NCBI GenBank assembly: GCA_036898135.1
Contig: CM072515.1
Coordinates: forward strand, 16,401,830-16,465,829
Direction of reading: 5' to 3'
Source: Oncomelania hupensis
Taxonomy: Eukaryota; Mollusca; Gastropoda; Littorinimorpha; Pomatiopsidae
DNA: 64,000 bases
Part shown: one piece after another, positions 38,201 to 51,048 of the stretch
Position numbering within the stretch: the stretch's first letter is position 1
Layout: the number at the start of each line of letters is the position of its first letter
Notes under the pieces: generated by a model
Told to the model about the DNA's origin: nothing
The model's database searches: none
What the model saw: only the letters and a program-made list of their open reading frames with translations
Translations under genes and position numbers: made by a program

Positions 38201-41200
38201 GTGCAAGGCGACTGGAATGCCAAGGTTGGCCAAGATGCGCACCACAACTGGGGAGACACATGTGGACCCCACTGCAACAACGAGACAAATGACAGGGGTC
38301 TGAGATTCTTGGAGTTTGCCAGATACAACAATCTGGTACTGGCAAACACGCTTGATCTCCACAAAAACTCCAGACAATGGACATGGCACAGTCCCGGGGG
38401 AGGGGAGGGGGGGAGCATCACAACCAAATAGACTACATCATGGTCACGAAACGCTTCAGATCAAGCATCAACATTGGCAGGACACGCATTTTTCCAGGTC
38501 AGACATCGGAAGTGACCACGATCTCTTGATGATGTCTTTCCGGCTCCACTTGAAGAGAGTAAATACTGCACTAGACTGATGTTCGACCTGGACAAACTGC
38601 AAGACCCGGAGGTGGCAGAACTATTTCAGGCCACAATTGAAGGGAAATTTGCACCACTGCTCATTTTGGGGGCTGGTGAAGTAGATGTCAACATCTTGAC
38701 CACCACCTTCAACTCAGCTGAGGCAGATGCTGCCACTGAGATCCTTGGCAAGCACCGACCAAAGAAAAAGACGTGGATCACACCTGAACTTTTGGATCTG
38801 TGTGATAAACGAAGAGAGATTAAAAAAGAAAAAAGAAAAAGAACACCTCACAGGGAACTGATGTCTACCGAAAACTCAACAATGACAAAAAGGCATGCGC
38901 ACAGCAAAGGAGAACTGGATAGAAGATCAATGCCAGGAAATAGAGAACAGTCTGAAAAAGAACAACAGCAAGAAGGCCTACCAGACTGTAAAGCGGCTGA
39001 CAAGTGTCAAACAGCCCAAAGTCTCCACGATCCAAATCAAGTCTGGCATATGCCTTACAGAAGAACAAGAAGTCTTGGACAGATGGACAGAGTACTGCTC
39101 TGACCTTTACAACCATACACCAAATGCAGACCCATCAGTTCTAGCATGTGCCGAGAACAGAGAAGAAGAAATCCTCCCAATTCTCCGGGGAGAAGTTGAG
39201 GCAGCAGTGCAATCGCTAAAGAAAGGGAAGTCAGCGGGAGTGGACAACATACCCGCGGAACTGCTACAAGCAGGAGGAGAAGCGATGATTGATGCCCTCA
39301 CCATTATCTGTAACAAGATCTGGCAGAGTGGAGAGTGGCCTATACCATGGGCCCAGTCGCTTGTCATCACTCTTCCCAAAAAAGGTAACCTTCAGGAGTG
39401 TGAAAATTACCGCACCATCAGCCTCATCAGCCATCCCAGCAAGGTCCTCCTGAAAATAATACTCAACAGGTTGAAACCCCAGGCTGAACAAATCATAGCT
39501 GAAGAACAAGCAGGATTCAGGGCAGGGCGAAGTACCAATGAACAGATTTTCAACCTCAGAACAATCTGTGAGAAATACCTACAGCACCAACAACATCTAT
39601 ATCATGTGTTCATAGACTTCAAGAACCTGTATGACAAGGCTACTAGTGCAGTGCAGTCCTCCACAACAGCGCCATCGGAAACTGGTTCAGAACAACAATC
39701 GGTGTGCGTCAAGGGTGCCTACTCTCTCCAACACCCTTCAACATCTTCCTAGAGCGCATCATGTCAGATGCTCTTGCAGATCACGAGGGCACAGTCAGCA
39801 TAGGGGGTAGAGCAATCTCCAATCTTCGTTTTGCGGATGACATTGATGGATTGGCTGGAGAGGAACAAGAACTTGAACAGCTGGTACAGAGGCTTGACAC
39901 CACCTCCAAAGCTTATGGAATGGAAATAAATGCAGAGAAGACCAAAATGATGACCAACAACACCAATGGCATCAACACGGACATCAGTGTCCAAGGCCAA
40001 TCCCTCAACACAGTGCATAGCTTCAAATATTTAGGAGCCATTGTATCAGACAATGGGTCAAGACAGGAAGTCCTCTACAGGATCGCACAAACAACTGCTG
40101 CCATGACAAGGTTCAAGCCATTTGGAAAGACAGGACCATCATTCTACATTCCAATGTAACACTGCTGCGCTCCCTTGTCATCTCCATCTTCCTATATGCT
40201 TGCGAAGCATGGGCCCTCACAGCAGATCTACAACGAAGAATACAAAGCATGGAGATGAGGTGCTGTAGCACCTTCTTCTGTAGAAGAGCTCTGGGCATTT
40301 CCTATACCCAACACATCACCAATGACGAAGTCCGACAGACCATCGCACAAGCCATTGGACAACACGATGACCTGCTCACAGTGGTGAAGAAACGGAAACT
40401 CCGATGGTATGGCCACGTCACCAGATCATCAGGCCTTGCAAAGACTATTCTGCAAGGCACAGTGCAAGGAGGTAGAAGAAGAGGGAGACCGAAAAAGAGG
40501 TGGGAGGACAACATCCGAGAATGGACTGGTTTGACACTGAGCGAAGCCATCAGGGCTGCTGAGGACAGAGAGAGATTGAGTATGCTGGTTAAACGATCAT
40601 CTGTGGTGCCCCTACGACCTTAAGGTTACGGGAAGGATAGAATAGGATAGGATAGTTTGTTTGTTTGTTTCCACACCTTGTTGAAGTTGCCGCGTAGGCG
40701 GAAGATCTACAGGATCCTTCATGGTGGGCAGGAAAGTACATGAAGAAAACTCTTTTTCAAAAAGCCGAACACGTCATTTGCTGACTGAAATTTCGCCATC
40801 TTTTTCACAGGAAAATAATATTGCACAGCAGCAATAACATGGATTCTCACTGGTCCACTTCATCATAAGGCGCTTTCTCATTGGTCGGGAGGACTTACTT
40901 TTATTTGTCAGGTTATTGTAGAAGATGACGTCATCATGCCAACTCGAGCATCAGCCAGAGGATCGCCGAAACAAAATCGCAGGGGACTTGCTTGGTTTTA
41001 TCAGTTTATTCCCCCACTTAAAATTTTTTTAACAAGGACTTACTCTATGTTATCTCCAAATCTAAACATAGTTCGGATTTGATTATCTCCAAATCTAAAC
41101 ATAGTTCGGATTTGATTTTTACAGGTAAGATGCGTCATTCTCTTGCAAGTTTGATGGCGCAAAAAACTCATTTTCGACCTTAGGTGGACTTACTCGGTTT

Positions 41201-44200
41201 TGTCAAATCACGGCAGAGCTGATTCAGTGATTGGAATTATTCCTCCAGATTTTTTTTATCACTGTGGTATGTAGAAATATTTTTATTTTATTTTATCATT
41301 TCAAAAAGATCAACATGCTTTCAAAACACATATTTCAATAACATAATCAAATTAACATTTTTGTGTGTTTTTTTCTTATTCTTCACTCTTTTACCTTTAT
41401 TTCTTTCCCTGCCAATCGACGATATATCGTTGATCTGAGCCGCCATGTTTGTGCCAATCAACGATATATCGTCGATTTTAGTATTCCGTTTCGTTCCGGT
41501 TTTTTGTGCAGTCCAATCCAAGTTTTATTTTAACCAAAGAAAGATAACTCTTTATACTTTCTTCTCGATCGAACGCGTGTGGTTTCTTCAAATTGATTCG
41601 TTTTTAGAGTGTTTTTTGTGCATTTTACTAAGCATTGTGATGGGCACAATCGACAGTGTGTCAAACTCTGCTAATAATCAATATAATTTCAAACTGTAAA
41701 GTATATTTTGATCCTAAATAAATTTTCTTTCTGGTGTGTGAAGCTGATTCAGTGATTGGAATTATTCCTCCAGATTTTTTTTTTATCTCTGTGGTATGTA
41801 GAAATATTTTTATTTTATTTTATCATTTCAAAAAGATCAACATGCTTTCAAAACACATATTTCAATAACATAATCAAATTAACATTTTTGTGGTTTTTTT
41901 TCTTATTCTTCACTCTTTTACCTTTAATTTGATATGAAATATGTCTATTTAACAACTATTATTGAAAGAACAGTAGCTTAAATGCCTAAGTTACTGAACT
42001 TTCTTTCCGGTGCCAGAGAAATGTCTAGCACAAACGTGGAAACATGCCTGGCAGGCAAAGAGTTAATGCAAATAAGAATTCGCTCAGGTGACCTAAAACC
42101 TTGCATCTCACTTGCATGGCATCCTGACCCTTAGTTATTGCTGACAATATTGTTGTCAAGTTTTGCTCAATTTGCACGGGTCTCTCGTTGCTGGGCATGT
42201 ACAAAATTGTGGTTTTAGTTTTACTGTCGATTTTATTTGTTTCAAATGTAAACATTCCCTCCAGAATTTTTCTCTTTTCTACAGACATATCAAGACTTTC
42301 AAAAATTGATGTTGTTGATAATTTAGTGTGGCAGTTATTACCCATTGCAAGGACTGTAATGCTTCTGCCGGAATGTGCTGGTTGTTGTAAATAGAAAATC
42401 TTATCTAAATGTTTACAGTATTGCACCATTGGCCTAGTGATGAAGTCAGAAGGCACATTAAAACAGTTAATTTTGGTCATTTATAGAGGTGGGGTTACCT
42501 TGCTAGGTGGTTGGAAGTCAGAATATTGGCTGTAAATAAATTAATAAATACATAAATAAATATACACACAAGTATTAACTTTACTGGTGATTTTATTTGT
42601 TTCAGAAAAGATGTAGACATTCCCTCCAGGTTTTTTTCTTTTCTACGCAGACATATCAAGACTTTGAGAAATTTTGTTGAAAGGTGAGAATTAACTTGAA
42701 ATAGGACTGTTAGGAATGTTTGATTTGGATGGATAGATGAATGAATGAATGATGATGATGATAATGATGATGATGCACCTGTTGTAGACATTTTTGATTT
42801 GGATGGATGAATGAATGAATGAATGAATTTTGATGATAATGATGATGATGTACCTGTTGTAGACATTTTCTGAAGCAGTGACAGCTTCTTGGAAAATATC
42901 TTATGTGACGGCTGACTAGACACAGTTGTTCTAGACCGAGCTCTGAGTTGAGAAGATTGTATTACTTTTGACCCCTGACCCAGCAGACAAGCCCATTAGT
43001 TTGGCCGAACTCATCCAGCCGACTGTAGCTAAACACTAATACCCTGGGGCCTGTTGTTTACTGATAGCAGGCAGAGCTGAGAATTAGCCTTCCACACTCT
43101 GTGTGAGTAAAGGCTGGGCTGGATTTTCTCCTGCCCCCCTCTGTCAGAAAAGGATAAAATCAGCACACTGTGCTGGGCTTTCATGCACATGCCAATTTTG
43201 CTGTAGCGTATGCAAGTGTGAAAAGATGTTGACCTAAAACTACAAGATTTGACAGAAAACATAAGCATAAGCTGCATTAGAAAATGAGACCAAAAAATGT
43301 GTATATTTCAAAATATGTTTCTTTCTTTCTTTCAATTTAGGATATTTGTGCTTTACCCCAAAACAGTCTTTTAATCTAGTGAGTTCAACAAGCAAGGCAG
43401 AGTATGCATACTTTCTGTCATTGTTAGAAATAATTAATAATCTAATACAATATTTATGTAGATAAATATGTACAAACAGAAAATAATATTAAATAAACTC
43501 AAATACATATGCATGTAAATGTATACAATAATTATTCAAATATACAATCTTCTATGTAAACTAACAGAGTAATGTGCAAGCAGAAAAGCAAAGGAGAGCG
43601 GAGAGAGAGAGTTGTGCAATTTAAAATGAAACAAAAACAATAGTCAAACAAAGATTCAAAAACACAGTGTTAGATGCATGTGAATGCATGAAATAAATGA
43701 TCCTACCAGAACTTATGTGTCTGTCCTTTGCCAAACTTATAAAGTATCCAAAGTATCCATTTAATGCACATGAAAAAATCCTACAGCAGTACTGTCGGTG
43801 ATCAAGTATTTTATTTTTTGTAGAAGATATTTGAACAAGTTATATACATACAATGCATTAAATTTGATGCTGTTTGCATAAGAGCTTCACACAGTCAACA
43901 GAGCCTGGTACTGAAACCTTAAAAACACCACACTTTTAAATCACTAATAACAACTTTCACAATTAAACAGTCATTTCGATTCTTATATTTTTCAATGCAC
44001 AGAAAGTATATACAGTGTTAACAACTTTAAAAGCACTTGAAATGCAAGTGATTACAGAAATTGAAGTCAAACTTCAACAAAAATGTGTTCTTACCATTCA
44101 TAGCAAAAGATCACAAGCAAGCACACCACACCACATTTTATAGAACTTTCCTTCTTAAATATCACAACAGTCAACAAAATATAACTTTCAGTCATTGCTT

Positions 44201-45513
44201 CAAACACTAAAGAAACCATGTTTTTAAAAATATTGGTAAGAAAAATGCAATGCTTCTGAAAAAACTATAAAAACAGCTTAAAATGTAACAAGCACAACAG
44301 CACAAGTGAGCAACTTAACACTGACAAAGAGAGCCAGAGTAAAAGAAAAGGAAGGAAAACCTGGGGTCATTGATAAGAGCTTGAGGCTGGGCAATTAAGA
44401 TTTCATGCTGGAAGGAAACTCAAGGTTAGAAATTTGAGGGTACGGTTTCAGCTGTGTAGAATATGCGGGGAAACTCTTCTGACAGTGGTACGGGCTGTTA
44501 GTCATCGATAAAGAATGGAAAAATCACAGATGTCTATGGGCTAAAGAGGATTTGGAGAAAATTGAATGAGAGGAGTACTGATGGGTGGCGGAAAGACCCG
44601 AACATCAGTACAATATAGTACATGTATCTCTACAACACTGCGCTCTTTCCGTCTCATAAATCGATGTGACTTCTTGGATCCTCAAATTGTATGAAACCAA
44701 ATGAGGATGCTATCCAGCGTCACCACACGGTTAAAAAATATTGTTAAATGGTTATAAAAAGACAGTTGACCTAGATAACACAAAGTGTATTCTAATTCGT
44801 CGCCTAGAGGAGCCACAAGGCGCATTTCACGACAGTTTTTTTACCCTGGTATTGAAACTGTCTTTATGTTGACTGGTAATTTTGGCCCTAAGGCCTTACT
44901 TCTATTTTCGGGAATTCCCGTTGTTTGGTCGCCATTTTAGCCATGACGGGTGACTGAAGGCGTCTCCCAGAATATTCTGGTCAGTTGTTATGGCTTTACA
45001 GGAGATATCTTCCAAGACACCATCGCTGCTTCAGAAAACTACATTGGGTGGATGATGATGATGGTGATGATGATGAGATGATGGTGATGATGATGATGAA
45101 ACTGGCAGCTGCAAGTTTCATGATGATAATAATGTCTAAGGATGGTTGGTTGAACGATGATGATGATGATGATGAAACTGGTAGCAGCAAGTTTCATGAT
45201 GATAATAATGTCTAAGGATGGGTTGGTTGGCTGAATGATGATGATGATGATGCTGATGATGATGAAACTGGCAGCTGCAAATTTCATGATGATAATAATG
45301 TCTAAGGATGGTTGGTTGAATGATGATGACGATGATGGTTATGATGATGATGAAACTGGCAGTTGCAAGTTTTATGATAATAATAATGTCTAAGGATGGT
45401 TGGTTGAATGATGATGATGATGATGAAACTGGCAGCTGCAAGTTTCATGATGATTATAATGTCTAAGGATGGTTGGTTGAATGATGATGATGATGACGAC
45501 AATGATGATGATA

Positions 45514-45545
<32 letters not shown>

Positions 45546-45637
45546 GAAACTGGCAGCTACAAGTTTCATGATGATAATAATGTCTAAGGATGGTTGGTTG
45601 AATTATGATAATGATGACGATGATGATGATGATGATC

Positions 45638-45688
<51 letters not shown>

Positions 45689-47268
45689 GTAAAATCAAAG
45701 AAGCTGTTGTGTTTCAGGGATCCTCAGTTGATTTTCAATCATTTTCACTTTTTGCTGTCGTGTCCTGACTACATGGAGGAATTCCTCACCATCATACATG
45801 GACAGGTAGATTTGTAATATCATCAACAGTTTTATCACCAGGGTTTATTTTAGCATGATTTTAGTTTTTCATCCCAGGATATAAAGCCATTTGAGTAAGA
45901 TGCATCTGTTGCCGTGAAATAGGTATTACACTAAACACACTTCTACAACTTCCCTGACAATTGCAGACATCATCACATGTCTTTACTTCTTTGATATATA
46001 GCAGATGGTGCCTGATCCCTGTTGTCAACAACTCTTGGACAATTTTACTTCATAAAAGTAAGAGGGACACACTTGACACTTTCCCATTTTGGGTTCAGAA
46101 CAATTAGCCCACATTATGTTTTAATGGAACGGTAGAGGAGCAACTTCTTTTTGCAGTTAGATATTCTTAAACTATTTTAAAGATTGTGTTCAATTAGTCA
46201 GGGATAAATAGAAGCCCGGACACAAAGAGGATAGATAGAATCTGACCTTCACAGCAAAGATCTTCCATGGACATTTGTACAAATGTAACAGTGTGGAGTA
46301 TTTGACTTCCAACTCTTGGTCATTTTGCACGAGAACACGGCTCAACCTGAACTGTTATATTTATTTATGCCTATTATATATTTTTATCCTGGAAGGTTTG
46401 AAGAAAATTGCGAAAGGGACAATTACACTGAGAGTAATCATGCTTTGAATGGTTTCTTCCCATAGCCATTTGAAAGTCGGCGACAATGGTTCTATGATAA
46501 TCTTCCCACCCCCAACCCTTGGAGCTTGCCATCCCAAGATGAAAATCATTTTGCTGTCAGCATTAACAGAGGTATATATATTTTTTTCGTACCTATTTAT
46601 TTGTTTATTTATTTGTTTGTTTATTTATGTATTTATTTATTCATGTTTTTATTTATACAGAGTTGGTAGTTGTTTTTGCACCAAAAGGTGTGACTTTCTA
46701 CATTTAATGTTCAGTGTCTGGGGGCCTCTCTTGTGGCCCTTTCTCACACACCCACAATCATACCCATAAACACAATACACTTTCACTCACAAACTGACCC
46801 TCCAACACACACGAACACACACAGAGGCACGCATACACACACGCACATACACATGCGTGCAAAACTAGAGAACCAGGTTTATTTCAAAATGTAGGAAAAA
46901 TAAAGTGGTTTTTGAAGAGAAAAGGGTTAGGGTAAGGGTTAGTTGCAGCGCTGCAACTAGCCCTTACTCTACCCCTTTTCGAGAAAGTTGACCTAAATCG
47001 TCTCTAATAGGTGACGAAATAGGTCAAAATTTCTTCAAAAGTTTTTTGAAAATTCACAGTAACTTTTCCGTCCCGGATAGAGCACTCCTTTGTACTCAAA
47101 ACACTCCCATGCACTGTAACTGCACTCCCGCGCACTAAAAGAGCACTCCCGTGTGTTTAGAAACAAGTGGGTTTCTCAAAACAAGTGGGTTCCTTCGAAA
47201 GAAACCCAGTTGTTACTAACAATTACAAGTTGTGGAACCGACTTGATCAGTTCGGAACGTACACTCTG

Positions 47269-47310
<42 letters not shown>

Positions 47311-50300
47311 AATCTAGTACAAATCTACAAACTCAAAACACAAGGAGAGAATATTACACTTGTGTTATATATATTACAATAAAAAATTACAACAGCAAAA
47401 AAAAGATGTATTGGTACATATGTTTTGAATAATTAATTGATTGGTTTATTGAAATTTGAATGATTGATTTTACAGAACAGCTGTTCAACACCAGCTGTGA
47501 GGAGATACTTCTGCGACCACCAGAACAATTGAAAACTACGCTGTCCGTCCATTTTCGGGGAGAAGAAGGATTGGTATGTTGATGGTTGAAAAACAACAAC
47601 ATTGGCTTGATTTTGTTTTGTTTTGAGCTGGAAATGTATAATAAAAAAATACATTATATTGCTGTGCTTATAAGTTATTTAGGATTTGCAGACTTGCCTA
47701 CCATACGCTCATTCTCTGTATTTGTATGCAATTTAGCCTTGAAGTACAGTCGTCTGGTCAGCTCAATAGCAATACGATAAAAAACAACCAATTTTTTTCA
47801 TTTCTTCTGATTAAAAGATGCGCATTGTAGTTACTTCCCTTACTAAGGTGGCGCATGTGCACATTTGGTAAATTTGCAGCACTTGTGTTCCACTTTCCTC
47901 CATTCTGCTCAATGCTGTGTGTATTGGCTGAAAAAAGAAGCGCAGCCGATATCCAGGCCATTCTCCCAATCCGAATAAAGATGAATCAGCAGGCCAAAAA
48001 GAAAGCTTTTTTAAAATTCTACAACTAAAAATGGTCTTGCCTGACTACATCTCAGAAAGGGCCAGAGTTTGCAAGATGCCCTTTGTGCAAAATTGACTTT
48101 ACCATTGCATATGCGGATTTCCTATCCTATCCTGTCCCGTAACCCAGAGGTCGTAGGGGCACCACAGATGATTGTTTAACCAGCATACTACATCTTTCTC
48201 TGTCCTCAGGAGCCCTGACGGCCTCGCTCAGTGTCAAACCAGTCCATTCTCGAATGTTGTCCTCCCACCTCTTTTTCGGTCTCCCTCTTCTTCTACCTCC
48301 TTGCAGTGTGCTTTGCAGAATGGTCTCTGCAAGGCCTGATGATCTGGTGATGTGGCCATACCATCAGAGTTTCCGTTTCTTCACCACTGTGAGCAGGTCA
48401 TCGTGTTGTCCAATGGCTTGTGTGATGGTCTGTCGGACTTCGTCGTTGGTGATTTGTTGGGTATAGGAAATGCCCAGAAGTCTTCGGTAGCACCTCATCT
48501 CCATGCTTTGTATTCTTCGTTGTAGATCTGCTGTGAGGGTCCATGCTTTGCAAGCATATAAGAAAATGGAGATGACAAGGGAGCGCAGCAGTCTTACTTT
48601 GGAATGTAGACTGATGGAGAGGACTTCCTGTCGGGACCCATTGTCTGATACAATGGCTCCTAAATATTTGAAGCTATGCATTGTGTTGAGGGATTGGCCT
48701 CGGACTTTGATGTCCGTGTTGATGCCATTGGTGTTGTTGGTCATCAATTTGGTCTTCTCTGCTTTTATTTCCATTCCATAAGCTCTGGAGGTGGTGTCAA
48801 GCCTCTGTACCAGCTGTTCAAGTTCTTGTTCCTCTCCAGCCAATCGATCAATGTCATCCGCAAAACGAAGATTGGAGATTGCTCTACCCCCCATGCTGAC
48901 TGTGCCTTCATGATCTGCAAGAGCATCTGACATGATGCGCTCTAGGAAGATGTTGAAGAGTGTTGGAGAGAGTAGGCATCCTTGACGCACACCGATTGTT
49001 GTTCTGCACCAGTTCCCGATGATGCTGTTATGGAGGACTGCACTGGTAGCCTTGTCATACAGGCTTTTGATGACTTCAATAATTTTAGGGCTGATGTTGT
49101 ACACTTTCATTGTTGCCCACAGAGCTGCATGCCAGACTCGATCAAATGCCTTCTTGAAGTCAAAAGCTCCTATCATCAAAATCACCTGAAAAGTTTGAAG
49201 AAGCTGCTAAAGACCATGTCCATCAAAAGCATTTTTCTGGTGCAGATGAAAACCACTGGTGCCGAATACATGCGTACATTGTAACCTGAAGTATGTGTAA
49301 TGTTGCTTATGTGAAAGAATGTTAATTTCCCTCTTTTGAAAAACGTTGGCCTGAACTGAGAGCTCTTCACTTGTTTTTTCATCTTATTATTTGTAATATT
49401 ACTTGCTTAGTAAACATGCATTTCTACATGTATTTCAATACACTTTGTTCACAATGTCAATATTAATGTACTACAAGAAGACAAAAAAATCCGTTACGCA
49501 AAAATCTGGTCAGAGCTTCCAAAATCTGGTTTTGAGCTGCCTGTAGTACTGTCCACACGTTTTTCAGGTAGACAAGTCTGGGTTTGGGATTAAAAGGGTT
49601 CTGACCCATGAGAAACACATTTTGTGGGTACAAGTATATACCCAAATTATAGTCTAAACGCATAACTCTTTTCTGTAGATCCGCACTCAGGTCAGCTTGT
49701 ATACCCCAAGCAAAGTTCATATTTTTAGAAAATGGAATTTGCAGTCTTGTGTCACAAACCCTGAAAGTCACTTATGGTTTTGATAGAAATGGATCAGTTG
49801 CCTTTTGTACTAGCTGTCAGTGCATGCTAGTACCATATCTTGTGACTGGATGAAATACCACACCTGCAGACAGCAAACATTCCACCCATCATCTTTCTCT
49901 AGGTCACACATGGGAAGGCCCATTTTGCAGTTTACGTCCCAGTTAGCTTTTCACCACAGGTACTTATGTTCGGGTCTCTGTAATGATATTGTAGCGACCA
50001 TGCTCAGCTGTCATTCCCGTGAAAATACTTTAACTAATGCCCGTGAAAATACTTTAACTAATAGATCTCATAAACGGGACTACGGTGAAATTTGCTTCCA
50101 AAATATAGATGAGATCCACTTTTAAATGTTTATAATTTAATTTGAGTTGTTGTTACTCTACAATGTCAAATAAGTTTCCACGTTTTAGAGCGTTAGTTTG
50201 ACATCTGTACTTTGTTTTGGCATGAATTTGAAAATATTTCATGACACAACAGCTATAAAAGCATGAGATATCCAGATTCTCTTAAAAATAATAATACTAC

Positions 50301-50998
50301 CACAGGTTTTTGTTCAATGGAACTCAAAGTACATCGATCTGAAGAGATCGCTATTACATAGGAATCATTTTAAATTTTTAAACTTTAGATTGTCTGCATG
50401 CGATGCCGTTATCTTACTCTACCCCTATAAGGATTTCTTCGTAGTATCTCAAGCCTTGTTCCGATAAGGATGGTGGGAGATATGCTAAAAAGAACCTCGG
50501 TTTACTAGATTTACTTTATTGCTAGAACTGCTTTACTGGCAGCTGGAATTCCAGCTTTTTGATATTCGTTTCGGCAGCCACATTGCTGGAAAAAAAATTT
50601 GATGCCGACAAATGATAGTAGTGTGTACTATGAAAACAGGTCAGGCAGGCCTTTGGGACACTCACATGCGCTCATGAAGAGTGCTCTCTGTCTCCATGAT
50701 GCCAATGCCTTTCTCTGTGCTGGAAATTTCTCATTGGTACTGTGGATCGAGAAAAAGTGGATTTTGTTCCGGGGAGCTGGAATGTTAAAGTGGGTCTCTG
50801 TTTGGTTTTAGTGTACTTTATAAATGGTGGTGAATTTCACTGGATGTATGCTTAGTTATTATTGTTTTAGTGGTGAGCTGAATGTGACGGTGCGTATTGC
50901 AGGGTCAGGGGCTTGTGAGGGAGTGGTTTGATTTACTGTCCAAGGAAATCCTCAACCCTGACTACGCTCTCTTCACCATGTCAGCTGATGGTATGTCC

Positions 50999-51048
<50 letters not shown>

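Larger units (their letters stand above)
37396..40655 (+). mobile_element. RTE-clade LINE, longest copy (about 3.3 kb)
   Basis: A 5' leader (37396-37785, also found at 12886-13108) precedes the coding part, and a (GGATA)n-like tail closes the element at 40634-40655. It carries endonuclease and reverse transcriptase in order but with frameshifts. It is the template against which the nine shorter fragments in this window can be read. It sits in the inner element inside HACE1 exon 14. Confidence 0.93.
36384..41216. mobile_element. Inner inverted-repeat element (TSD AGCT)
   Basis: Ends CTGCCGTGA...TCACGGCAG; the inverted similarity runs about 35 bp (TGACAAAACCGAG(C/T)AAGTCCAC). It is flanked by AGCT (36380-36383 and 41217-41220). 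The uninterrupted site is present at 41735-41755 in the tandem copy, confirming insertion and 4-bp duplication. Subterminal repeats of 'TGACAAAACCAAG' and its complement recur at 36600-36800 and 40985-41015. No transposase is visible; the middle is filled by SINE pieces and an RTE LINE. Confidence 0.85.
36033..42066. mobile_element. piggyBac-type TTAA-flanked composite element splitting HACE1 exon 14
   Basis: TTAA at 36033-36036 and at 42063-42066 bracket a 6,026-bp insert (36037-42062) with perfect 14-bp terminal inverted repeats: CTCTTTGCCTGCCA and its complement TGGCAGGCAAAGAG. TTAA target duplications with CCCTTTGCCTGCC-like ends are typical of piggyBac elements. Near the left end are two palindromic 'CGACGATATATCG' boxes. 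The body is a tandem pair of ~530-bp units, the first of which received a second element (36384-41216). No transposase frame was found, so it was mobilised in trans. Confidence 0.85.

Noticed and set aside
43300..44990. A minus-strand 3' UTR or gene in intron 14
   Set aside because: Several AATAAA-like motifs are present, but there is no coding frame, splice pattern or repeat boundary to support it.
45049..45690. CRISPR array
   Set aside because: Eukaryotic context, units of unequal length, and spacers are GAT simple repeats.
49463..49771. 102-codon minus-strand ORF as a gene
   Set aside because: No recognisable motif, no supporting neighbours, and composition like the surrounding intron.
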